Notes under the pieces: generated by a model
Database searches by the model: none
What the model was told of the DNA's origin: nothing
The model's input: the letters and a program-made list of their open reading frames with translations, nothing else
Part shown: positions 15,014-23,666 of the stretch, one piece after another
How the letters are laid out: every line of letters starts with the position of its first letter
Numbering within the stretch: position 1 is the stretch's first letter
Program-made: the position numbers and the translations under genes
Source of the DNA: Proteobacteria bacterium UBA2363
GTDB taxonomy: Bacteria; Pseudomonadota; Gammaproteobacteria; Xanthomonadales; UBA2363
Length of the DNA: 59,578 nt
Reading direction: 5' to 3'
Assembly: GCA_002344355.1 (NCBI GenBank)
Contig: DDTN01000003.1
Location: 1 to 59,578, forward strand

Positions 15014-15805
15014 ATGAACGACTACCTGGCCGCGCTGCTGCTCGGCATCATCGAGGGCCTCACCGAGTTCCTGCCGGTCTCCAGCACCGGCCACCTGCTG
15101 ATCGCCCAGAACTGGCTGGGCGCGCGCTCCGACCTGTTCAACATCGTCATCCAGGCCGGCGCGATCCTGGCGATCACCCTGGTCTACCGGCAACGGATCT
15201 GGGCGCTGGCGACCGGCCTGCGCCAGCCCGCCAACCTGGACTACGCGCTGAAGCTGGCGTTGGCCTTCGCGGTCACCGCCGCGGTCGGCCTGCCGGTCCG
15301 GATGCTCGGCTGGGAGCTGCCCGAGACGGTCACGCCGGTGGCCTGGGCGCTGGTCATCGGCGGGCTGTGGATCCTGCTCGCGGAGCGGCTCGCCGAGCGA
15401 CGACCGGGGGTTGCCGAGGTGACCTGGACGGTTGCCGTGCTGGTCGGCCTGGCCCAGGTGGTGGCCGGCGTGTTTCCGGGCACGTCGCGTTCGGCGGCGA
15501 CGATCTTCGTGGCCATGCTGGCCGGCCTGAACCGTCGCCCGGCGGCCGCCGAGTTCACCTTCCTGGTCGGCATCCCGACCATGTTCGCGGCCAGCGGCTG
15601 GGCGCTGCTGGAGTACGCGGCCGACGGCGAGGCCGGCGAGGACTGGGGCCAGCTCGCCCTGGCCTTCGCGGCCGCCACCGTGACCGGATTCGCCGCGGTG
15701 CGCTGGCTGCTCGGCTACATCCGCTCGCACCGCTTCACCGGCTTCGCGATCTACCGGATCGCCCTGGGCCTGGCCCTGCTGCTGGGCCTGCCGGCCGGGT
15801 CCTGA
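15014..15805 (+). CDS. uppP: Undecaprenyl-diphosphatase
   Basis: A 263-residue inner-membrane enzyme that dephosphorylates undecaprenyl diphosphate, recycling the lipid carrier for peptidoglycan and surface polysaccharides; loss or gain affects bacitracin sensitivity. Signature motifs: E14-x-x-x-E18 within EGLTEFLPVSSTGHL, and PGTSRS at 155-160. About eight hydrophobic segments are present. Length matches the BacA/UppP family (about 270). GAGGAG lies just upstream of the ATG. It begins 16 bp after the SPINDLY gene and is probably co-transcribed with it. Confidence 0.95.
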   Translation: MNDYLAALLLGIIEGLTEFLPVSSTGHLLIAQNWLGARSDLFNIVIQAGAILAITLVYRQRIWALATGLRQPANLDYALKLALAFAVTAAVGLPVRMLGWELPETVTPVAWALVIGGLWILLAERLAERRPGVAEVTWTVAVLVGLAQVVAGVFPGTSRSAATIFVAMLAGLNRRPAAAEFTFLVGIPTMFAASGWALLEYAADGEAGEDWGQLALAFAAATVTGFAAVRWLLGYIRSHRFTGFAIYRIALGLALLLGLPAGS

Positions 15806-15810
15806 GCGCG

Positions 15811-15830
15811 ACCCCCCCGCAACGGGGGGT
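15811..15830 (+). terminator. GC hairpin after uppP
   Basis: ACCCCCC and GGGGGGT flank a 6-base loop, giving a 7-bp stem 5 bp after the uppP stop. There is no T-run, so termination is uncertain. Confidence 0.4.
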
Positions 15831-15883
15831 ACCGGCGGCATCGGGCGGCCGGCCAGACTGGCCGCGGATCCCGGAGCCTTGCC

Positions 15884-17386
15884 ATGTCGCGACCGTTCGC
15901 CTTCCTCGTTGCCGCCTGCCTGCTCGCCAGCGTGCCGGCCGCCGCGCAGACGCGGCTCAACATGAGCATCTCCCATTTCGGCTACTGGACCGGCAGCTCC
16001 GGATCGCCGCGGGTGGTCTTCAGCGACAGCCGGGGCGCCGCCGGGTTCGGACCGCGCATCGTCCTTGCGCTTTCGCGCAGCAGCACGCCGGCGCCGTTGC
16101 CGCCCTACCGGATCGCGCTCGAGCTGGAGCCGGGCTTCATCGCGATCGCGCCGATCTCGCTGCCGGCCGGCACCACCTGCCAGCCGGCCACCGGCGGCGG
16201 CGCGGCGCCGCTGCGGGTCGAATGCCTGCTGACCACGCAGCTCGGCGGCGGCAACGTGCAGTTCCAGTTCGCCCTCGACGCCGGTCCGATCGGCGACTTC
16301 GCCGGGCCCCAGGTCAATGCCCGCTACACCGTCGACTACGCGGCCTTCCCGCTGCCGGATCCCCCGTCCTGCACCACCGTCAGCGGCAACACCGGCTGCG
16401 TGGATTCGGCGGCCGCCGTGTTCGGCTCCTGGGTCCGGCTGGACAGCCTGGCCATCGCCGATCCGGTGACGGTGGGCGCCGACACCGCGCTGCGGGTGAA
16501 TCACCGCGTGGTCGGCTACGACGGCGCCCGCATCTCCACCACCCGCATCGACCTGCCGCCGCAGCTCGAGTACGTCGGCACCAGCTCGGCGACTTCGCCG
16601 ATCCACACCTGCAGCAGCGCGCCGGGGCCGGCTGGCGGCGAACGGGTGACCTGCCTGGGCAACATCCGGCACGTGTCGGCCACCGGCACGCCACGCACCG
16701 GCAACTTCGACGTGATCGTCCGGACCCGGCCCGGCGTGAAGCCGCCGGGACCCCTGCGGGTGGTGGCCTCGATCGGCAACGACCTGCAGCCGGCGCCGCA
16801 GGACTGCGACGACAACCCGGACCAGGACGCCTGCGCGGTGGTCGAATTCGGCCTGGCGCCGCCACCGGTGGTCGACCTGCGCCTGGTCGCCTCGTCGGCG
16901 CCGCAGCCGTGGACCCAGCTCGGCCGCGTGCAGGGGCCGTTCCGGATCGAGTACCGCAATGCCGGCGGCCTGCCTTCGGCGGCGCCGACACGGGTGCTGG
17001 CGAAACTGCCGCCAGGCTTCGCGTTCGGGCAACTGACCGGCGCCAGCGGCGCGGTCGTCTGCACCGCCACCGGCACGCCGGTCGACGGCCAGGAAGTGCG
17101 TTGCCAGCGCAGCACGACCGTGCCCGCCGGCTCGGCGACCTTCTGGATGGAACTGTCGCTGCTGGGCGACCCGGTGCTGGCGGCCGATGCCGGCAACCTG
17201 GTGGTCTGGGCGATCGCCGACGGCGGCGCGGACGATGGCGCGACCCTGCTGGCCTGCGCCGCCGACCCGGCCCTGCCGCACTGCCGCTGGCAGGTCTTCG
17301 ACGTCCGCCCGCCCTGCCCGGGCGGCCCGGACGATTCCATCTACTGCGACGGCTACCAGGTGTTCGTGCCGCCGCCGGCGCCCTGA
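15884..17386 (+). CDS. Secreted DUF11-like protein with CDGYQ tail
   Basis: A 500-residue exported protein with a clear signal peptide (MSRPFAFLVAACLLASVPAA, AQ cleavage site). The body looks like consecutive Ig-like/DUF11-type repeats (RIALELEPGFIAIAP, TRIDLPPQLEYVGTSS, TRVLAKLPPGFAFGQLTGAS), a style used by surface proteins that describe weak or sagging sequence similarity rather than a known activity. Several cysteine pairs (TTCQP, ECLL, SCTTVSGNTGC) suggest disulphides. It ends DDSIYCDGYQVF plus a Pro/Ala run, a variant of the LFADGF tail seen upstream. GGAG precedes the ATG. I do not recognise the exact family. Confidence 0.75.
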   Translation: MSRPFAFLVAACLLASVPAAAQTRLNMSISHFGYWTGSSGSPRVVFSDSRGAAGFGPRIVLALSRSSTPAPLPPYRIALELEPGFIAIAPISLPAGTTCQPATGGGAAPLRVECLLTTQLGGGNVQFQFALDAGPIGDFAGPQVNARYTVDYAAFPLPDPPSCTTVSGNTGCVDSAAAVFGSWVRLDSLAIADPVTVGADTALRVNHRVVGYDGARISTTRIDLPPQLEYVGTSSATSPIHTCSSAPGPAGGERVTCLGNIRHVSATGTPRTGNFDVIVRTRPGVKPPGPLRVVASIGNDLQPAPQDCDDNPDQDACAVVEFGLAPPPVVDLRLVASSAPQPWTQLGRVQGPFRIEYRNAGGLPSAAPTRVLAKLPPGFAFGQLTGASGAVVCTATGTPVDGQEVRCQRSTTVPAGSATFWMELSLLGDPVLAADAGNLVVWAIADGGADDGATLLACAADPALPHCRWQVFDVRPPCPGGPDDSIYCDGYQVFVPPPAP

Positions 17387-17408
17387 GCGGGCGGCGGCGG
17401 GGCGGCGC

Positions 17409-19286
17409 TCACAGCGGCCAGATCCACAGCAGCATCGGCACGCTGACCGCGATCACCAGCAGCTCCAGCGGCAGGCCGAGCCGCCAGTAGTCGCCGAACC
17501 GGAAGCCGCCCGGGCCCAGGATCAGGGTGTTGTTCTGGTGGCCGATCGGGGTCAGGAAGGCGCAGGAGGCGCCGATCGCCACCGCCATCAGGTAGGGGTC
17601 GGCGCTGACCCCGAGCTGGCTGGCGATGCCGATCGCGATCGGGCACATCACCGCCGCGGTCGCGGCGTTGTTCATCAGGTCCGACAGGGTCATGGTCACC
17701 ACCAGGATCAGCACCAGGCCGACCACCGCGTGGCCCTGGGCGATGCCCTCGACCAGCCAGCGCGCCAGCAGCTCGGCGGCGCCGGTCGATTCCATCGCCG
17801 CCGCGACCGGGATCAGCGCCGCGAGCAGCACCACCACCGGCCAGTCCACGGCCTGGTAGACGGTGCGCGGCGGCACCGTCTGGATCGCCATGCTGGCCAG
17901 CACGCCGGCCGCGAACGAGGCCGCGGCCGGCACCAGGCCGAGCGCAGCGCCGGCGATCGCCGCGGCCATGATCGCCACCGACGCCAGCAGCCTGCGGCGG
18001 TCGGGGATGCGCAGTTCGCGCGCCGCCAGTGGCACGCAGCCGAAGTTGCTGGCGAACTCGCCGAGCGCCTCCTGGGGTCCCTGGACCAGCAGCACGTCGC
18101 CGGCCTGGAAGGCGAGGTTGCGCAGCCGCGAGATCGACCGGGTGCCTTCGCGCGACACCGCGAGGATGTTGATGTTGTAGCGCGAGCGCAGCAGGGTGTC
18201 GGTCGGCGTGCGGTTGACCAGGGCGGAGCCCGGCAGCACGGCGAGCTCGGACATCACGATGTCCTCGCTGCCGCTGCCCCGCGGCACGTCGGCCGGCTCG
18301 TCCGCGCCGGCGTCGCCGGCCTTCCCGTCCCGGGCGACGGTCGCCTCGGCCGCGGCGCCGCCATCCTCCTCGCCGTCGTCGTCGCCGGCGTCGCCGCGGC
18401 GGTCCTCCTCCAGGCGCGCGCCCAGCGCCGCCAGCACGTCGCCGAGCGAGTCGGCCTCCGCCTCGATGACCAGGATGTCGCCGACCCGGACCTTGCGGGT
18501 CGGGTTGGGGGCGTTGAACTTCACCTCGTTGCGCACCAGGCCGACCACCTGGGCGCCGGCCTCCTCGAGGCGCGCCTCGATGTCGCGGATCGACATGCCG
18601 TCGGCCTTGCTGCCGGCCGGAAGGCGCACTTCGGTCAGGTAGGCGGCGGTCTCGAAGCTGTCGACGCCGGCGCGCTTTCGCGCCGGCACCAGCCGCCAGC
18701 CGACCAGGGCCACGAACAGCACGCCGATGCCGGCGACCGCCAGGCCCACCGGCGCGAAGTCGAACATCGCGAACGAGCCGTTGCCGGCCTCGGCGCGGAA
18801 GCCGGACACGATCAGGTTGGGCGGCGTGCCGATCAGGGTGGTCATGCCGCCCAGGATCGAGCCGAACGCCAGCGGCATCAGCACCCGCCCGGGCGGCAGC
18901 TCGAGCTTGTCGGCCATCTGCAGCGCCACCGGCATCAGCAGGGCGAGCGCGCCGACGTTGTTCATGAAGGCCGACAGCACGGCGGCCAGGGCGGTGATCG
19001 CCGCGATGCTGAGGGTCGGGCCGGCGCGCACCGGCAGCACCCGGCGCGCGATGAGGTCGACGGCGCCGGTGTTCTGCAGGCCCTGGCTCAGGATCAGCAC
19101 GCAGGCCACGGTGATCACCGCAGGGTGGCCGAAGCCCGCGAAGGCGCCGTCGACCGGGACCAGGCCGGCGGCGACCGCCGCCATCAGGGCGGCGCCGGCG
19201 ACCATGTCGTGGCGCCACCGGCCCCACAGGAACAGCGCCACCGTGCCGGCGAGGATGGCGAACAGCAGGATCTGGTCCAGGCTCAT
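17409..19286 (-). CDS. SLC13-type anion transporter with two internal RCK_C domains
   Basis: A 625-residue inner-membrane permease of the divalent anion:Na+ symporter/ArsB-like superfamily. N- and C-terminal membrane halves carry the paired signature loops FMNNVGALALLMPVAL with GTPPNLIVSGF and DLMNNAATAAVMCPIA with TPIGHQNNTLILGPGG. Between them are two TrkA-C/RCK_C domains (about residues 205-285 and 335-415) separated by an acidic linker (DDDGEEDGG). The substrate is likely sulfate or a dicarboxylate, not decidable from sequence. I chose MSLDQILLF at 19286, the family-like start; an ATG at 19304 is possible. Neither has a good ribosome site. The PEBP gene upstream ends 52 bp before this start. 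Confidence 0.85.
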   Translation of the reverse strand: MSLDQILLFAILAGTVALFLWGRWRHDMVAGAALMAAVAAGLVPVDGAFAGFGHPAVITVACVLILSQGLQNTGAVDLIARRVLPVRAGPTLSIAAITALAAVLSAFMNNVGALALLMPVALQMADKLELPPGRVLMPLAFGSILGGMTTLIGTPPNLIVSGFRAEAGNGSFAMFDFAPVGLAVAGIGVLFVALVGWRLVPARKRAGVDSFETAAYLTEVRLPAGSKADGMSIRDIEARLEEAGAQVVGLVRNEVKFNAPNPTRKVRVGDILVIEAEADSLGDVLAALGARLEEDRRGDAGDDDGEEDGGAAAEATVARDGKAGDAGADEPADVPRGSGSEDIVMSELAVLPGSALVNRTPTDTLLRSRYNINILAVSREGTRSISRLRNLAFQAGDVLLVQGPQEALGEFASNFGCVPLAARELRIPDRRRLLASVAIMAAAIAGAALGLVPAAASFAAGVLASMAIQTVPPRTVYQAVDWPVVVLLAALIPVAAAMESTGAAELLARWLVEGIAQGHAVVGLVLILVVTMTLSDLMNNAATAAVMCPIAIGIASQLGVSADPYLMAVAIGASCAFLTPIGHQNNTLILGPGGFRFGDYWRLGLPLELLVIAVSVPMLLWIWPL

Positions 19287-19338
19287 GGCGAGCGTCGCGG
19301 GCATCCGCGCAGGACGGGCCCGGTCGCCGGCGGGCGGC

Positions 19339-19965
19339 TCATCCGGCGTGCCGCGGGTGCAGGCTGTAGGTGGCGCAGGTGCTGGCCTCGGCGAGCACGT
19401 GGCCGGCCACCGCCGCCTCCAGGTCGGCGCGCGCGAAGCGCGCCGGCAGCGCCAGGCTGGCCGTGTCCAGGGCCAGCAGGCGGAACTCGTAGCGATGCAC
19501 GCGCAGGTCGTTGGGCGGCGGGAACGGGCCGTCGTAGCCGAACCAGTCGCCGGCCATCGCCGGGTCGCCGGCGAACCAGCCGGTGTAGTCGTTCAGGCCC
19601 TGGCGGCTGCCGGCCGGTCCGGCCGGCGCGCGCTTGCCGCCCGCGGTGACGCCATCGCTGCAACTGCCGGCCTCGATGACGCGCAGGTCGGCGGGCAGGT
19701 CGGCGATCAGCCAGTGCGCGAACACGGTGCGCGGCTGCTGGGCGGGGATCTCGACGTCGTCGCGGCCGACCAGCTCCGGCACCGTCGGTACGTCGGGGTC
19801 CAGGCACAGCAGGGCGAACGAAGCGGTGCCCTCGGGCACCTCGGCCCAGGCCAGGTGCGGATTGCGGTTGCGGCCGAAGCCGACGCCAGCGGCCGTGCGT
19901 ACGCCGGCGGCGAACTCCGCCGGCAGCCGGTGGCCGTGCCGGAAACTGTCGCTGTGGATGCGCAT
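19339..19965 (-). CDS. YbhB/YbcL-type phosphatidylethanolamine-binding protein family
   Basis: A 208-residue protein of the PEBP/Raf-kinase-inhibitor-like family. Ligand-pocket motifs are visible: FALLCLDPDVP (family DPD), VFAHWLIADLPADLRVIEAG, GPFPPPNDLRVHRYEFRLLALD. No signal peptide, so cytoplasmic, as for E. coli YbhB. The physiological role of bacterial members is unsettled. GGAG lies 9 bases before the ATG and a GATAAT -10 box (19994-19999) precedes it. The transporter gene follows closely and may be co-transcribed. Confidence 0.9.
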   Translation of the reverse strand: MRIHSDSFRHGHRLPAEFAAGVRTAAGVGFGRNRNPHLAWAEVPEGTASFALLCLDPDVPTVPELVGRDDVEIPAQQPRTVFAHWLIADLPADLRVIEAGSCSDGVTAGGKRAPAGPAGSRQGLNDYTGWFAGDPAMAGDWFGYDGPFPPPNDLRVHRYEFRLLALDTASLALPARFARADLEAAVAGHVLAEASTCATYSLHPRHAG

Positions 19966-19993
19966 GCGCGTGCTCCGTGGGCGGGAGTGCCCG

Positions 19994-19999
19994 ATTATC
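19994..19999 (-). promoter_or_regulatory. -10 box of the PEBP gene
   Basis: GATAAT on the minus strand inside CCCGATAATCGGG, a 13-bp near-perfect palindrome that could also be an operator. The predicted leader is about 22 bases. Confidence 0.5.
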
Positions 20000-20108
20000 G
20001 GGGCAGGTTCGGCGCGAACGCCAACCGGCGGCCGCCGGCGCCGCGCCTGGCACCGGGTCGCGCGGCGTCCGGCGACCCGCCGCGGGCCGGCTTGCCGGTG
20101 CCGCCCTA

Positions 20109-22193
20109 TCAGGAGAGAGCGGCCAGGGCGTCCGCGAGCGATTCCTGGTGGCCGCGCCAGCGCCCGTCAGGCAACAGCGTGGGCAGGTCGCCGAGGCCGC
20201 GGGAGATGCTTTCCGGCAGGGTCTGCGCGGTCGGGACCGGCAGGCCCAGGAACGGCCACAGGCGTTGCGCGAGGGTCGCCGGATCGGCCAGCCCGGCGGC
20301 GGCCACCGACAGCCACTGGCCGTCGGCCACGCGCGCCCGGGCCGCGGCCAGGTGTGCGCCGGCCAGGGACAGCCAGGTCGCCGCCAGCGCCGGCTCGGGC
20401 AGGGCCAGGGCCTGCGGGCAACCCAGCGCCAGCCAGCTGAGCAGGCAGTCGCGCAGGTCGCGCTCGACCGCGATGAAGCGGGCGGCCGGGAACGCCGCCT
20501 GGATCAGCGCCACCTGGCGCAGGTCGACGAACGGCAGCCAGTCGACCAGGTCCGGCGCCAGCGCCAGGTCGGCGGCGGCCAGTCCGGCGAGATAGTCGTC
20601 GCGGAAGCGGGCAGCGACGGCGTCGTCGCCGGCCAGGTCGGCGACCATCTGGACGAAGGCGCCGGTGGCCAGGGCATCGGGCCGGCCCTGGGGACCGAAG
20701 CGGTCGCTGAGCACGGTCGCGCCGGTCGCCCGCAGGAGGGCGACCACGCTCTCGCTGCCGGCACCAGGCAGGCCCAGCAGGAACACCGGCGCCGGATCGC
20801 CTCCGGCCGCTGGCTTCGGCGGCGCCGGGAGCCGCAGGTCGGCGATCGCCGGCGGCTGCACCAGGGGGGCCAGGTGGGCCTGCTGCCGGTGGCCGGCCAG
20901 CCAGGCCTCGACCGCGCCCTCTGCGTCGCCGAGGGCGTCGCGGGCCAGCCCGCGCAGGCTGGCGCGTTCGGCGCGGCGGTGCGGCGGCAGGCTGGCTTCC
21001 GGCACGCGGTTGAGCTGTTCCTGGGCAGCCTCGGGCCGGCCCTCGCGGAGCGCCGAGCGGGCCAGCAGCAGGCGCGCGAAGCCGGCCCGGCTGTCGTGGC
21101 CGAGGGTCTGCCTGGCCAGGGCGTCGGCCGCTTCGAAATCGCGCCGGACCTCGAGCTGGGTGGCCAGCCGCTCGGCCGCCTCCAGGCTGGACGGATCGGC
21201 CGCGTGCCAGGCCCGGCAGGCCTCGAGCAGGGCGTCGCCCGGCTGCCGGCCGGCCAGGGCCAGGTCGAGCCGGCGCAGGCCGGGCGCGGTCGGCGAGGTC
21301 GCCAGCGCGGCATCCAGCACCTCGCGCGCCTCGGCGCCGGCGCCGGTGGCGAGCAGGCCGGCGACCAGGGCCTCGGCGATGCCGGGCATAGCGGGCGCGG
21401 CGGCGTGCGCCTGGCGATAGTCGGCCAGTGCGCCTTCGTTGTCGCCGGCGGCGCGCCGGAGGTCGGCGCGTCCGGCCAGCGCCAGGGCGTGGCCCGGCTC
21501 CCGGGCCAGCACCGCCTCGAAACGGGCCATCGCCTCGTCCGGCCGCTTCTCGCGCATCAGCAGCTGGCCCAGGGCGAGCTCGGCGGCGGTGTAGCCCGGC
21601 TTCAGGCGCAGGGCGTTGGCCAGCGCCTGCTCGGCGAAGCCGGCCTTGCCGCTGGCGGCCAGGCTCAGGCCGAGCTGCATCTGCACCAGGGGATCGTTGG
21701 GATTGCGCTGCGCCGATTCGAGCAGCAGGCGGGACGCCGCCTCGTGCTGGCCGCGCGCCTGCGCCAGGCCGCCCTTGAGCGCCAGCACCTGCGGGTGGCC
21801 GGGGGCCAGGCGTTCGGCCTTGGCCAGGGCGTCGGCGGCGGCCGCGAGGTCGCCCCGCATCAGCCCGATCTGGGCCAGGCCGAGGGCGGCGCCGGGCAGG
21901 TCCGGGTTCAGCCGCAGGGCGGTGGCGAAGCCGTCCCGGGCGCGGTCGAACTGGCGCGCATGCAGCCACAGGCCGGCCAGGGTCAGCTGGTAGTTGGCGC
22001 GCTCGGGCACCAGGTCGACGGCCTTGCCGGCCAGCTCCAGCGCCTCGGCGAGGTCCTCGCGCTGGCGTCGCAGGATGGCGAGCAGGTGCAGCGCCTCGGG
22101 GTCGTCGGGATTGAACGCCAGCCACTCGCGGTAGCGGGTCTCGGCGTCGTCCAGCCGGCCGGCCTGGTGCAGCTTGAGGATGTCTTCGAGCAT
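20109..22193 (-). CDS. TPR protein with C-terminal sulfotransferase-like domain
   Basis: A 694-residue protein. Residues 1 to about 465 are TPRs (WLAFNPDDPEALHLLAIL, ALRLNPDLPGAALGLAQIG, ESAQRNPNDPLVQMQLGLSL). Residues 469-694 resemble TPR-linked sulfotransferases: PVFLLGLPGAGSESVVALL stands where the 5'-phosphate loop (normally PRSGT or GLPRSGTT) belongs, and RFIAVERDLRDCLLSW where the 3'-phosphate strand belongs. The loop is degenerate (GLPGAGSES, no Arg), so PAPS use is uncertain. I chose the start at 22193, where TPR homology begins; the frame upstream crosses the divergent promoter region. It could modify a secreted or surface molecule. Confidence 0.8.
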   Translation of the reverse strand: MLEDILKLHQAGRLDDAETRYREWLAFNPDDPEALHLLAILRRQREDLAEALELAGKAVDLVPERANYQLTLAGLWLHARQFDRARDGFATALRLNPDLPGAALGLAQIGLMRGDLAAAADALAKAERLAPGHPQVLALKGGLAQARGQHEAASRLLLESAQRNPNDPLVQMQLGLSLAASGKAGFAEQALANALRLKPGYTAAELALGQLLMREKRPDEAMARFEAVLAREPGHALALAGRADLRRAAGDNEGALADYRQAHAAAPAMPGIAEALVAGLLATGAGAEAREVLDAALATSPTAPGLRRLDLALAGRQPGDALLEACRAWHAADPSSLEAAERLATQLEVRRDFEAADALARQTLGHDSRAGFARLLLARSALREGRPEAAQEQLNRVPEASLPPHRRAERASLRGLARDALGDAEGAVEAWLAGHRQQAHLAPLVQPPAIADLRLPAPPKPAAGGDPAPVFLLGLPGAGSESVVALLRATGATVLSDRFGPQGRPDALATGAFVQMVADLAGDDAVAARFRDDYLAGLAAADLALAPDLVDWLPFVDLRQVALIQAAFPAARFIAVERDLRDCLLSWLALGCPQALALPEPALAATWLSLAGAHLAAARARVADGQWLSVAAAGLADPATLAQRLWPFLGLPVPTAQTLPESISRGLGDLPTLLPDGRWRGHQESLADALAALS

Positions 22194-22232
22194 CGATCGG
22201 ATTCCGGCGGGTCGGGCCCGGCAAAGCGGGCT

Positions 22233-22242
22233 AGTGTACCAT
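22233..22242. promoter_or_regulatory. Overlapping divergent -10 boxes
   Basis: TACACT on the minus strand (22238-22233) faces the TPR-sulfotransferase gene, with about 33 bases of leader. TACCAT on the plus strand (22237-22242) faces the thiolase gene, with about 66 bases. The two hexamers overlap by two bases, so the promoters would compete for polymerase. Confidence 0.5.
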
Positions 22243-22314
22243 TCAGCCCCGATCCGACCGGTTTCCGGCCCTGCCCGGTCCCGGTACGTCCCCGTCCCCG
22301 GACCGCCAGGAACG

Positions 22315-23616
22315 ATGCCCGCCAAAGCCAAGCCCGCCGCGCGCTCGCAGATCCCGGTCGCCATCGTCGGCGGCGTGCGCATCCCGTTCTGCCGCAACAA
22401 CACCGCCTATGCCGACGTCGGCAACTTCGGGCTGGGCCTCAAGGCGGTGGCCGGCCTGGTCGAGCGCTTCGGCCTGCACGGCCAGCGCCTGGGCGAGGTC
22501 GCCTTCGGTGCGGTGATCAAGCACTCCTCGGACTGGAACCTGGCGCGCGAGATCGCGCTGTCCTCCGGGCTCGACCCGCGCACCCCGGGGCTGACCCTGC
22601 AGCGCGCCTGCGGCACCAGCCTGGATGCCGCCCTGATCGTCGGCAACAAGATCGCCGCCGGCCAGATCCAGGCCGGCATCGCCGGCGGCTCCGACACCAC
22701 CAGCGACGTGCCGGTGGTGTTCGGCCGGCGCTTCGCCCGGCGCCTGCTGGAAACCGCCCGGGCGCGCGGCCTGCGCGAGCGCCTGCGCGCCTGGAAGGGT
22801 TTCCGCCCGGGCGAGCTGAAGCCCTCGTTCCCCGGCGTCGGCGAGCCGCGCACGGGCATGAGCATGGGCGAGCACACCGAGCGCATGGCCAAGGCCTGGG
22901 GGATCGGCCGTGCCGAACAGGATGCCCTGGCCCTGGCCAGCCACCTGAAGGCGGCGGCGGCCTGGGAGCGCGGCTTCCACGGCGACCTGATCGTGCCGTT
23001 CCGCGGCGTGCGGCGCGACGCCATCCTGCGGCCCGACACCACCCTCGAGAAGCTGGCGCAGCTCAAGCCGGCGTTCGACCGCAGCTCCGGCCAGGGCACC
23101 CTCACCGCCGGCAACTCGACGCCGCTGACCGATGGCGCCAGCGCCGCCCTGCTGGCCAACCCCGACTGGGCGCAGGAGCGCGGCCTGCCGGTGCGCGCCT
23201 GGCTGCGCGACGCCCGCGTCGCCGCGGTCGACTTCGCCCACGGCGAGGGCCTGCTGATGGCGCCGACCCTGGCGGTCGCCGAGCTGCTCGCCGCCAACGG
23301 CCTGACCCTCCAGGACTTCGACTACTACGAGATCCACGAGGCCTTCGCCGCCCAGGTGCTGTGCACCCTGCGCGCCTGGGAATCGGCGGACTACTGCCGC
23401 GACAAGCTGGGCCTTCCGGCGCCGCTGGGCAGCATCGACATGGACCGGCTCAACCCGGTCGGCTCGTCGCTGGCGCTCGGCCACCCGTTCGCCGCCACCG
23501 GCACCCGCATCCTGGCGACCGCCGCCAAGCTGCTCGAGGAGCGTGGCAGCGGCCGGGTGCTGATCTCGGTGTGCACCGCCGGCGGCATGGGCGTGGCCGC
23601 CATCGTCGAGCGCTGA
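22315..23616 (+). CDS. fadI: Acetyl-CoA C-acyltransferase (FadI-like thiolase)
   Basis: A 433-residue thiolase catalysing the last step of beta-oxidation, thiolysis of 3-ketoacyl-CoA. Catalytic residues are in place: nucleophile Cys99 in LQRACGTS, His390 in ALGHPFAATG and Cys420 in SVCTAGGMG. The length and N-terminus (VAIVGGVRIPFCRNNTAYAD) fit the FadI subfamily better than FadA or PhaA, though no fadJ neighbour is present, so the symbol is moderate. The ATG at 22315 follows AGGA; the frame upstream covers the divergent promoter. It acts in the cytoplasm. Confidence 0.88.
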   Translation: MPAKAKPAARSQIPVAIVGGVRIPFCRNNTAYADVGNFGLGLKAVAGLVERFGLHGQRLGEVAFGAVIKHSSDWNLAREIALSSGLDPRTPGLTLQRACGTSLDAALIVGNKIAAGQIQAGIAGGSDTTSDVPVVFGRRFARRLLETARARGLRERLRAWKGFRPGELKPSFPGVGEPRTGMSMGEHTERMAKAWGIGRAEQDALALASHLKAAAAWERGFHGDLIVPFRGVRRDAILRPDTTLEKLAQLKPAFDRSSGQGTLTAGNSTPLTDGASAALLANPDWAQERGLPVRAWLRDARVAAVDFAHGEGLLMAPTLAVAELLAANGLTLQDFDYYEIHEAFAAQVLCTLRAWESADYCRDKLGLPAPLGSIDMDRLNPVGSSLALGHPFAATGTRILATAAKLLEERGSGRVLISVCTAGGMGVAAIVER

Positions 23617-23666
23617 GCCGCCGCCGCGCTCCCTCCCCTCCGTTTCCCGCCTTGCCGGTTCCCGCC

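Noticed and set aside
15811..15830. Strong rho-independent terminator after uppP
   Set aside because: Good stem but no T-run; kept only as a low-confidence hairpin.
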